Below are positions 7,905 to 14,131 of a stretch of 14,131 nucleotides of DNA, piece by piece. The stretch is from Paracoccaceae bacterium (GTDB lineage: Bacteria > Pseudomonadota > Alphaproteobacteria > Rhodobacterales > Rhodobacteraceae). A program made the translations under genes and the position numbers. Positions within the stretch are counted from its first letter, which is position 1; every line of letters starts with the position of its first letter. The notes below the pieces were generated by a model that was given only the letters and a program-made list of their open reading frames with translations, did not search any database and was not told the DNA's origin. Where the stretch lies: NCBI GenBank assembly GCA_007128995.1, contig SKWJ01000186.1:1-14131 (forward strand), in the 5' to 3' direction.

Positions 7905-9098
7905 ATGAACATTCATGAGTATCAGGCAAAAGGGCTTTTGCGCTCTTACGGCGTGCCTGTTTCCGATGGACGTATTGTTTTCAAGGCGGAAGAAGCAAAG
8001 AGTGCCGCGGGCGAACTGGATGGCCCGCTATGGGTGGTCAAGGCGCAAATCCATGCCGGCGGGCGCGGCAAGGGAAGCTTCAAGGAAGCTTCGGCAGGTG
8101 AAAAGGGCGGTGTTCGTCTGGCCAAGTCTGTGGCCGAGGCAGAGGAGCATGCGAAAGCCATGCTGGGCCGCACGCTTGTCACCCATCAGACCGGGCCGGC
8201 AGGCCGTCAGGTCAACCGCATTTACATCGAGGATGGCTCTGATATCGAGCGCGAACTTTATCTCGCGTTGCTGGTGGATCGGGCGAGCAGCCGGATCAGC
8301 TTCGTCGTCTCGACCGAGGGCGGCATGGATATCGAAGAAGTTGCAGCCCAGACGCCCGAGAAAATCCTGTCTTTCAGCGTTGACCCAGCCACAGGAATTC
8401 AGGGTTTCCACGGGCGTCGGGTGGCGTTTGCGCTGGGGTTGAGCGGCAAGCAGGTCAAGCAATGTGTGGATCTGGTCGGCAAGCTATATAAAATGTTTGT
8501 CGAGCGCGACGCCGAGATGGTCGAGATCAACCCGCTGATCGTGACAACCGATGGCGACCTGAAATGCCTTGATGCGAAGATGGGCTTTGACAGCAATTCT
8601 CTGTATCGTCAGGCTGACATTCTGGCGTTGCGCGACGAGACGGAAGAAGACCCCAAGGAACTGGCCGCTTCGAAATACGACCTGAACTACATCGCGCTGG
8701 ATGGCGAGATCGGTTGCATGGTCAACGGCGCAGGTCTGGCGATGGCAACCATGGACATCATCAAGCTCTATGGTGCGGAACCCGCGAACTTTCTGGATGT
8801 TGGTGGCGGTGCCACCAAGGAGAAAGTGACTGAAGCTTTCAAGATCATCACTTCTGACCCGAATGTAAAAGGTATTCTGGTCAATATCTTCGGCGGCATC
8901 ATGCGCTGCGACATCATCGCAGAGGGCGTGATCGCTGCTGTGAAGGAAGTCGGCCTGCAAGTGCCGTTGGTGGTGCGGCTTGAAGGGACAAATGTCGAGA
9001 AGGGCAAGGATATTATCGCAAATTCCGGCCTGAACGTGATTGCTGCGGACGACCTGAAAGACGGTGCGCAGAAGATCGTCAAAGCGGTGAAGGGATAA
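7905..9098 (+). CDS. sucC: Succinyl-CoA synthetase (ADP-forming), beta subunit
   Basis: With SucD it converts succinyl-CoA, ADP or GDP and phosphate to succinate, CoA and ATP or GTP, the substrate-level phosphorylation step of the TCA cycle. The 397 residues are in line with the family. The N-terminus [12 protein letters not shown] is highly typical. The ATP-grasp domain includes [12 protein letters not shown] (46-57) and the metal-binding EINP (207-210, Asn209) with Asp223 in CLDAKMGFD. The C-terminal CoA-ligase domain has [15 protein letters not shown] (270-284), LDVGGGA (297-303) and [10 protein letters not shown] (327-336). The start is ATG 7905 by homology; upstream in-frame TTG codons are not plausible. 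The ribosome site is weak (GGGA at 7894-7897). sucD follows after 5 bases, so the subunits are co-translated. Nucleotide preference cannot be decided here. Confidence 0.98.
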   Translation: MNIHEYQAKGLLRSYGVPVSDGRIVFKAEEAKSAAGELDGPLWVVKAQIHAGGRGKGSFKEASAGEKGGVRLAKSVAEAEEHAKAMLGRTLVTHQTGPAGRQVNRIYIEDGSDIERELYLALLVDRASSRISFVVSTEGGMDIEEVAAQTPEKILSFSVDPATGIQGFHGRRVAFALGLSGKQVKQCVDLVGKLYKMFVERDAEMVEINPLIVTTDGDLKCLDAKMGFDSNSLYRQADILALRDETEEDPKELAASKYDLNYIALDGEIGCMVNGAGLAMATMDIIKLYGAEPANFLDVGGGATKEKVTEAFKIITSDPNVKGILVNIFGGIMRCDIIAEGVIAAVKEVGLQVPLVVRLEGTNVEKGKDIIANSGLNVIAADDLKDGAQKIVKAVKG

Positions 9099-9103
9099 GA
9101 AAG

Positions 9104-9988
9104 ATGGCTGTTCTCGTTGATAAAAATACCAAGGTCATCTGTCAGGGGTTCACAGGCTCGCAGGGAACTTTTCATTCCGAACAGGCCATTGCCTATGGCA
9201 CGCAGATGGTGGGCGGTGTAACGCCCGGCAAGGGCGGACAGACGCATCTGGACCTGCCAGTCTTCAATTCGGTGCATGAAGCCAAGGCCAAGACCGAAGC
9301 GAATGCCTCTGTCATCTATGTTCCGCCCCCCTTCGCCGCAGATTCGATCCTCGAGGCGATTGATGCAGGGATGGACCTGATCGTTTGCATCACCGAGGGG
9401 ATCCCGGTGCTGGACATGATGAAGGTCAAGCGCGCGCTGGAAGGTAGCACCTCGGTCCTGATCGGGCCGAACTGCCCCGGAGTCATCACGCCGGATGCCT
9501 GCAAGATTGGCATCATGCCGGGTCATATCCATCGGCGCGGGTCGGTAGGTGTTGTCTCGCGCTCGGGCACGCTGACCTATGAGGCGGTCAAGCAGACAAC
9601 CGATGTCGGTCTTGGCCAGTCCACTTGCGTCGGTATCGGTGGTGACCCGATCAAAGGAACGGAACATATTGATGTTCTGGAATGGTTCCTTGCAGATGAT
9701 GAGACTGAATCGATCATCATGATCGGCGAGATTGGCGGCAGCGCCGAGGAAGAAGCCGCGCAGTTTCTGAAAGAGGAATCCAAGCGCGGGCGCATGAAGC
9801 CTGTCGCTGGGTTCATTGCCGGTCGCACGGCCCCTCCGGGGCGTCGCATGGGTCACGCGGGTGCGATCGTGGCCGGTGGCAAGGGCGGCGCGGACGACAA
9901 GATCGAAGCGATGAAGAGCGCCGGGATTGTCGTGGCCGATAGTCCGGCAGGACTGGGTGAGGCTGTTCTCAAGGCCATCGGCAAGTAA
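9104..9988 (+). CDS. sucD: Succinyl-CoA synthetase, alpha subunit
   Basis: This is the CoA-binding subunit, which is phosphorylated on histidine during catalysis and partners SucC. The 294 residues match the usual 288-295. The N-terminal CoA-binding domain has [10 protein letters not shown] (15-24) and GGVTPGKGG (37-45). The middle has GPNCPGVI (121-128) and [11 protein letters not shown] (150-160). The phosphorylated residue is His251 in [10 protein letters not shown], matching the E. coli active-site His246. An AAGGGATAAGAAAG stretch spans the sucC stop and supplies the ribosome-binding site. Behind it is the small frame at 10018. A long open frame on the opposite strand (8768-10042) is only a shadow of sucC and sucD. 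Confidence 0.98.
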   Translation: MAVLVDKNTKVICQGFTGSQGTFHSEQAIAYGTQMVGGVTPGKGGQTHLDLPVFNSVHEAKAKTEANASVIYVPPPFAADSILEAIDAGMDLIVCITEGIPVLDMMKVKRALEGSTSVLIGPNCPGVITPDACKIGIMPGHIHRRGSVGVVSRSGTLTYEAVKQTTDVGLGQSTCVGIGGDPIKGTEHIDVLEWFLADDETESIIMIGEIGGSAEEEAAQFLKEESKRGRMKPVAGFIAGRTAPPGRRMGHAGAIVAGGKGGADDKIEAMKSAGIVVADSPAGLGEAVLKAIGK

Positions 9989-10017
9989 GCCCAAGTCTCG
10001 TGGGAGGAGGCGTCGGA

Positions 10018-10227
10018 GTGAGCCCAGAAAAGGTTGATCCAACCATCATCCCGGACGCGCTGGCCTTGTCAGCGCGTTTGGGGGGTCTGGGCCATCGTCT
10101 GTGTTATGTTCTGGCGCAACTTTGCCCGGGCTTGCGCGTTAAGCTTGAATATGCGCCAACCGCTTCACATGCCTTCATCCCGCTTGACCAAACCCCCTCA
10201 GACTGTCTCACAGAGGTGACACGATGA
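10018..10227 (+). CDS. Predicted 69-aa protein between sucD and sucA, unrecognised
   Basis: A GTG start at 10018 is preceded, 7 bases upstream, by GGGAGGAGG (10002-10010), the best ribosome-binding site in the window. The frame runs 69 codons and its TGA overlaps the sucA start (ATGA), as expected for coupled translation. The product begins MSPEKVDPTIIPDALALSAR and has a possible helix at about residues 11-34, then a possible strand pair around LRVKLEYAP. It has three cysteines, two of them in LCYVLAQLCPGL. There is no signal peptide, so it would be cytoplasmic. No family is recognised. By position a role with 2-oxoglutarate dehydrogenase is possible but unproven. Against it, a terminator-like hairpin and a promoter-like sequence lie inside the frame, so the region may instead be regulatory. 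A longer GTG start at 10000 lacks a good ribosome site. Confidence 0.55.
   Translation: MSPEKVDPTIIPDALALSARLGGLGHRLCYVLAQLCPGLRVKLEYAPTASHAFIPLDQTPSDCLTEVTR
10053..10079 (+). other. GC-rich hairpin between sucD and sucA
   Basis: ACGCGCTG (10055-10062) pairs perfectly with CAGCGCGT (10070-10077) around a 7-base loop, and two G-T pairs can extend the stem. TTT follows, then a G-run, so termination would be weak at most. It could attenuate, process or stabilise the sucCD message. It lies inside the small predicted gene and would be translated through if that gene is real. Confidence 0.4.
10122..10150 (+). promoter_or_regulatory. Candidate internal promoter for sucA-sucB
   Basis: TTGCCC (10122-10127; 4 of 6), a 17-base spacer and TTGAAT (10145-10150; 4 of 6) make a moderate sigma-70-like match. 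Transcription would begin near 10157, about 67 bases before sucA. Together with the hairpin upstream, this would allow sucA-sucB to be expressed apart from sucCD. Confidence 0.28.
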
Positions 10228-13187
10228 ACGATCATAGCCCCGGCCCGATGCAGGGCGAAACTTTTCTGGAAGGCCAGAATGCGGCCTATGTCGAAGCCTT
10301 GCAGGCGCGACACGCCACTGATCCACAGTCCGTGGATGAGGTCTGGGCCGAGTATTTCAAGGTTTTGGGCGAAAGCACACAGGATGCACAGCGTGCAGCC
10401 TCGGGGCCAAGCTGGGCACGTCAGGACTGGCCCCCGATGCCAACCGATGAATGGACCTCTGCACTGACCAGCGAATGGCCCGCTGCGGCGCCTGTTGCTG
10501 AAAAGCAGGCTGCTGCAGAGAAAATCGCCGCCAAAGCCGCCGAAAAAGGTGTCACGCTGAGCAGCGAGCAGGTGCGCGTTGCAGTCATCGACAGTTTGCG
10601 GGCGTTGATGATCATTCGTGCCTATCGTATCCGGGGTCATCTGGTTGCGGATCTGGACCCACTGGGGATGCGCAAGGAAGAACCGCATCCGGAACTGGAG
10701 CCGCGCACCTATGGCTTCACAGAAGCCGATATGGACCGGCCGATTTTCATCGACAATGTCCTTGGTCTGGAAGTCGCCTCGCTGCGTCAGATCATCGAGA
10801 TCCTGCAACGCACATATTGCGGAACATTCGCGCTGCAATTCATGCATATATCGGATCCCGAGCAGGTTGCGTGGCTGAAGGAGCGGATCGAAGGGTATGG
10901 CAAGGAGATCCAGTTCACCAAGGCGGGCCGCCGCGCAATCCTGAACAAGCTGGTCGAGGCAGAAGGCTTCGAAAAATTCCTGCATGTGAAATATATGGGA
11001 ACAAAACGCTTCGGGCTGGACGGGGCCGAGGCCACCATTCCAGCGATGGAGCAGATCATCAAGCGCGGGGGTGCGCTTGGCCTGAAGGAAATTGCGATCG
11101 GGATGCCGCATCGGGGCCGGTTGAACATTCTTGCCAATGTGATGGCCAAACCCTACCGCGCGATCTTCAACGAGTTTCAGGGCGGCAGCTTCAAGCCTGA
11201 AGATGTCGACGGGTCAGGAGATGTGAAATATCATCTTGGGGCCTCGTCTGACCGCGAATTTGACGGCAATGCCGTTCACCTGTCACTGACTGCGAATCCG
11301 TCGCATCTGGAAGCTGTGAATCCGGTCGTGCTGGGAAAGGTCCGCGCCAAGCAAGACCAGATGAACGACACAGAGCGCCGTCAGGTTCTGGCCGTGCTGC
11401 TGCACGGTGATGCGGCGTTTGCCGGTCAGGGCGTGGTGGCAGAAGGCTTCGGTCTGTCGGGGCTGCGCGGGCACCGCACCGGCGGGACGATGCATATTGT
11501 TGTCAACAACCAGATCGGTTTCACGACAGCGCCGCATTTCTCGCGCTCCTCTCCCTATCCGACAGATATTGCCCTGATGGTGGAAGCGCCGATCTTCCAT
11601 GTGAATGGCGATGATCCCGAGGCGGTTGTCCATGCGGCGAAAGTCGCGATCGAGTTTCGTCAGAAGTTCCTGAAGGATGTTGTCATCGACATCTTCTGTT
11701 ATCGGCGCTTCGGGCATAACGAGGGGGATGAGCCCATGTTCACCAACCCCGCGATGTATACCCGGATCAAGAAACACAAATCGACGCTGCAGCTTTACAC
11801 CGAAAGGCTGGTTGCGGATGGGCTTATCCCCGAAGGCGAAATCGAGGACATGAAGGCGGCGTTTCAGGCCTTCCTGAATGATGAGTTTGAAACCGGGAAA
11901 ACCTACAAGCCCAACAAGGCGGACTGGCTGGATGGGCGCTGGTCGCACCTCAACCGGGAAGGTGAGGAGTATCAGCGCGGAGAAACATGGATCTCCAAAG
12001 CCAGCATGGACGAAGTCGGGGAAGCCCTGACCCGCTATCCTGACGGGTTCAACATTCACAAGACAGTTGCGCGACAGCTTGAGGCCAAGAAGGAGATGTT
12101 CGCGTCCGGAAAGGGCTTTGACTGGGCGACAGCGGAAGCGCTGGCGTTTGGCAGCCTGACGACCGAGGGCTATCCGGTTCGCCTTGCTGGGCAGGATTCG
12201 ACCCGTGGTACCTTCAGCCAGCGGCATTCCGCCTTTATCGATCAGCAGTCCGAGGACCGATACTACCCGCTGAACAACATCAAGGACGGGCAGGCGCGCT
12301 ACGAGGTCATCGATTCCATGCTTTCGGAATATGCTGTTCTTGGGTTTGAATATGGCTATTCGCTGGCAGAACCGAATGCGCTGGTCATGTGGGAAGCGCA
12401 ATTCGGTGATTTTGCCAATGGCGCGCAGATCATGTTTGATCAGTTCATTTCGTCAGGCGAAAGCAAATGGCTGCGCATGTCCGGTCTTGTGATGCTGTTG
12501 CCGCACGGGTTTGAAGGGCAGGGGCCGGAACACAGTTCAGCACGGCTGGAGCGGTTCCTGCAAATGTCGGCTCAGGACAACTGGATCGTTGCCAACTGCT
12601 CGACCCCGGCGAATTACTTCCATATCCTGCGTCGGCAGATTCATCGCAGTTTCAGAAAACCACTGGTGCTGATGACACCCAAATCACTGCTGCGCCACAA
12701 ACTGTGCATTTCAGAAGCATCGGACTTCCTTGAAGGTTCGAGCTTTCATCGGGTGTTGTGGGATGATGCGCAAAAGGGCAACAGCGATACGGTGTTGAAA
12801 AAGGACGAGGCGATCCGCCGTGTCGTGATGTGTTCCGGCAAAGTCTATTTTGACCTTCTTGAGGAGCGCGATGCGCGCGGGATTGACGATATATATCTTT
12901 TGCGTGTCGAGCAATTCTATCCTTTCCCGGCAATGGCGCTGCTGAAGGAACTGGAACGTTTTCCGAATGCTGAAATCCTGTGGTGTCAGGAAGAGCCCAA
13001 GAACCAGGGCGCCTGGACCTTCATCGAACCGAATGTCGAATGGGTTCTCAGCCGTCTGTCCGGCACAACCAAGCGTCCACGTTATGTCGGGCGGACGGCC
13101 GCGGCCTCTGTCGCGACCGGATTGGCAAGTCAACACAAAGCACAACAAGCAGCGCTCGTGAACGAAGCGTTGACAATCGAGGGATAA
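10224..13187 (+). CDS. sucA: 2-oxoglutarate dehydrogenase E1 component
   Basis: This thiamine-diphosphate enzyme decarboxylates 2-oxoglutarate and passes the succinyl group to the lipoyl domains of SucB. Its 987 residues are at the upper end of the usual 930-990. The N-terminal segment (EGQNAAYVEALQARHATDP, 16-34) is the E2-binding part seen in this family. Active-site parts are GMPHRGRLN (293-301), LTANPSHLEAVNP (355-367), and GDAAFAGQG (395-403) paired with VVNNQIGF (426-433) as the thiamine-diphosphate and Mg fold. RRFGHNEGDEP (494-504) follows. The C-terminal half has QDSTRGTFSQRHSAF, EAQFGDFANGAQ and LPHGFEGQGPEHSS. The ATG overlaps the stop of the small upstream frame. If that frame is not translated, GAGGTGA (10212-10218) 5 bases upstream serves as ribosome site. 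sucB follows after 7 bases. Confidence 0.98.
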   Translation: MNDHSPGPMQGETFLEGQNAAYVEALQARHATDPQSVDEVWAEYFKVLGESTQDAQRAASGPSWARQDWPPMPTDEWTSALTSEWPAAAPVAEKQAAAEKIAAKAAEKGVTLSSEQVRVAVIDSLRALMIIRAYRIRGHLVADLDPLGMRKEEPHPELEPRTYGFTEADMDRPIFIDNVLGLEVASLRQIIEILQRTYCGTFALQFMHISDPEQVAWLKERIEGYGKEIQFTKAGRRAILNKLVEAEGFEKFLHVKYMGTKRFGLDGAEATIPAMEQIIKRGGALGLKEIAIGMPHRGRLNILANVMAKPYRAIFNEFQGGSFKPEDVDGSGDVKYHLGASSDREFDGNAVHLSLTANPSHLEAVNPVVLGKVRAKQDQMNDTERRQVLAVLLHGDAAFAGQGVVAEGFGLSGLRGHRTGGTMHIVVNNQIGFTTAPHFSRSSPYPTDIALMVEAPIFHVNGDDPEAVVHAAKVAIEFRQKFLKDVVIDIFCYRRFGHNEGDEPMFTNPAMYTRIKKHKSTLQLYTERLVADGLIPEGEIEDMKAAFQAFLNDEFETGKTYKPNKADWLDGRWSHLNREGEEYQRGETWISKASMDEVGEALTRYPDGFNIHKTVARQLEAKKEMFASGKGFDWATAEALAFGSLTTEGYPVRLAGQDSTRGTFSQRHSAFIDQQSEDRYYPLNNIKDGQARYEVIDSMLSEYAVLGFEYGYSLAEPNALVMWEAQFGDFANGAQIMFDQFISSGESKWLRMSGLVMLLPHGFEGQGPEHSSARLERFLQMSAQDNWIVANCSTPANYFHILRRQIHRSFRKPLVLMTPKSLLRHKLCISEASDFLEGSSFHRVLWDDAQKGNSDTVLKKDEAIRRVVMCSGKVYFDLLEERDARGIDDIYLLRVEQFYPFPAMALLKELERFPNAEILWCQEEPKNQGAWTFIEPNVEWVLSRLSGTTKRPRYVGRTAAASVATGLASQHKAQQAALVNEALTIEG

Positions 13188-13194
13188 CAAGCAC

Positions 13195-14131
13195 ATGTCC
13201 ACCGAAGTTCGAGTGCCCGCCCTGGGCGAAAGCGTATCGGAAGCAACGATTGCGACCTGGTTCAAGAAGCCGGGAGATGCGGTCGCGGTCGATGAAATGC
13301 TCTGTGAGCTGGAAACCGACAAGGTCACGGTCGAGGTTCCCTCGCCGGTTGCGGGAACATTGGGCGAGATCGTCGCCGCTGAAGGAGACACTGTCGGCGT
13401 GGATGCCCTGCTGGCCATGATCACTGAACCGGGCAGCGCTGCCGAGCCGACACCGAGCGCACCAGCCAGTGCACCCGATACGGCGCCGAAAGGTAAGCGC
13501 GATGAGCGTGTCGATGTCATGGTACCTGCGCTGGGCGAAAGCGTTGCAGAGGCGACCGTCGCCAGCTGGTTCAAGAAACCCGGCGATGCTGTTGCCCAGG
13601 ACGAAATGCTCTGCGAGTTGGAAACCGACAAGGTGTCCGTGGAAGTTCCCGCCCCTGCTGCGGGTGTTCTGACCGAAATTATCGCGGCTGAGGGCAGCAC
13701 GGTCGGGGCGGGCGGAAAGCTCGCCGTCATTTCCGGAAGTGCGGACGCCACCGCACCGGCGGCTGCGCCAGCCTCTGACGCAAAGCCCGCGTCTGGCGGT
13801 GATCGCGATGTGGAAGATGCCCCCTCAGCGAAAAAGCTGATGGCCGAGAAAGGCTTGTCGGCGGATCAGGTCACAGGAACCGGGCGTGACGGGCGGATCA
13901 TGAAAGAGGATGTGCACAAAGCCGCCGCGGCGGCCCCAGCGGCTGCGCCGGCTGTGCCCACCCCGGCAGCCCAACAAGCCCCGCGCCCGGCTGTGCCCGC
14001 AGATGATGCGGCCCGCGAAGAGCGCGTCAAGATGACCCGCTTGCGCCAGACCATCGCGCGGCGGCTGAAAGAGGCGCAGAACACCGCCGCCATGCTGACC
14101 ACCTTCAACGAGGTGGACATGGGCGCGGTGA
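13195..14131 (+). CDS. sucB: Dihydrolipoyllysine succinyltransferase (E2) with two lipoyl domains, 3' end beyond the window
   Basis: This is the E2 core of 2-oxoglutarate dehydrogenase, which moves the succinyl group from E1 to CoA on swinging lipoyl arms. 312 codons are visible. Lipoyl domain 1 covers about residues 2-76, with the lipoylated Lys43 in ELETDKVTVEV. A Pro/Ala linker (79-100) leads to lipoyl domain 2 at about 105-179, with Lys146 in ELETDKVSVEV. A second Ala/Pro linker precedes the E3-binding domain (about 207-242: SAKKLMAEKGLSADQVTGTG). A third linker leads into the catalytic domain, which begins VKMTRLRQTIARRL (278-291). The active-site His-Asp region is outside. E. coli SucB has one lipoyl domain; two make this E2 about 100 residues longer. 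Gamma-like E2s of pyruvate dehydrogenase also carry several, but the sucA neighbour and the sequence point to SucB. The start is ATG 13195, with GAGGGA at 13179-13184. Confidence 0.96.
   Translation, partial: MSTEVRVPALGESVSEATIATWFKKPGDAVAVDEMLCELETDKVTVEVPSPVAGTLGEIVAAEGDTVGVDALLAMITEPGSAAEPTPSAPASAPDTAPKGKRDERVDVMVPALGESVAEATVASWFKKPGDAVAQDEMLCELETDKVSVEVPAPAAGVLTEIIAAEGSTVGAGGKLAVISGSADATAPAAAPASDAKPASGGDRDVEDAPSAKKLMAEKGLSADQVTGTGRDGRIMKEDVHKAAAAAPAAAPAVPTPAAQQAPRPAVPADDAAREERVKMTRLRQTIARRLKEAQNTAAMLTTFNEVDMGAV
13198..13731 (+). repeat. Tandem lipoyl-domain duplication in sucB
   Basis: Residues about 2-76 (13198-13422) and 105-179 (13507-13731) are copies of the same domain at an offset of 309 bases (103 codons). 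Shared stretches include PALGESV, TWFKKPGDAV versus SWFKKPGDAV, and DEMLCELETDKV. At DNA level the copies have drifted at third positions, for example GGAGATGCG versus GGCGATGCT. Both retain the modifiable lysine, so both are likely functional. Confidence 0.92.

Noticed and set aside
8768..10042. 424-codon open frame on the minus strand across sucC and sucD
   Set aside because: It is antisense to two certain genes in a GC-rich genome, where such shadows are common. The translation has no recognisable domain and no suitable ribosome site was seen.
11283..12401. 372-codon open frame on the minus strand inside sucA
   Set aside because: Fully covered by sucA, with no domain or plausible start context; a codon-bias shadow.
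12711..13751. 346-codon minus-strand frame rich in Ser/Ala/Thr over the sucA-sucB junction
   Set aside because: It mirrors the Ala/Pro-rich linkers and lipoyl repeats of sucB, which explains its repetitive look.

Overview
The window is chromosomal DNA from an alphaproteobacterium, most likely of the family Rhodobacteraceae. Protein-level likeness to that group, the aroK-divergent-xerD arrangement, the mdh-sucC-sucD-sucA-sucB order, a two-lipoyl-domain SucB and the GC-rich, tightly packed genes all point there. The genus cannot be named from the sequence alone. No mobile element, CRISPR array, tRNA or rRNA was seen; this is core-genome sequence.

Layout. (1) Bases 1-474, minus strand: shikimate kinase aroK, cut by the window edge. 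(2) Bases 622-3265, plus strand: a divergent, overlapping three-gene unit made of a 44-residue membrane protein, a 525-residue exported helical protein with a TTG start, and the tyrosine recombinase xerD. Each gene overlaps the next by 4 bases. (3) Bases 3508-6519: a MotA/TolQ/ExbB-type channel protein followed 3 bases later by a MotB-like protein. The second protein has one membrane helix with a channel-type aspartate, about 410 residues of coiled coil and a C-terminal OmpA-like peptidoglycan-binding domain. No flagellar or Tol genes are near. (4) Bases 6701-7663: malate dehydrogenase with a clear intrinsic terminator behind it. (5) Bases 7905-14131: sucC, sucD, a small unrecognised reading frame, sucA and the first 312 codons of sucB. 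These encode succinyl-CoA synthetase and the E1 and E2 parts of 2-oxoglutarate dehydrogenase.

How it fits together. Regions 4 and 5 encode successive TCA-cycle steps: 2-oxoglutarate to succinyl-CoA to succinate, plus malate to oxaloacetate. The gap between mdh and sucC carries a terminator followed by two identical TGTGATCACA palindromes with centres exactly 21 bp apart. This is a strong candidate operator for the suc genes. The sucD-sucA gap holds a 69-codon frame with an excellent ribosome-binding site that ends in an ATGA overlap with sucA. A GC-rich hairpin and a promoter-like sequence lie inside that frame, so the gap may be a small gene, a transcript boundary, or both.

Nothing here is clearly a new defence or mobile system. 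The best leads are the stator-like pair with the very long coiled coil, the double palindrome before sucC, and the small coupled frame before sucA.
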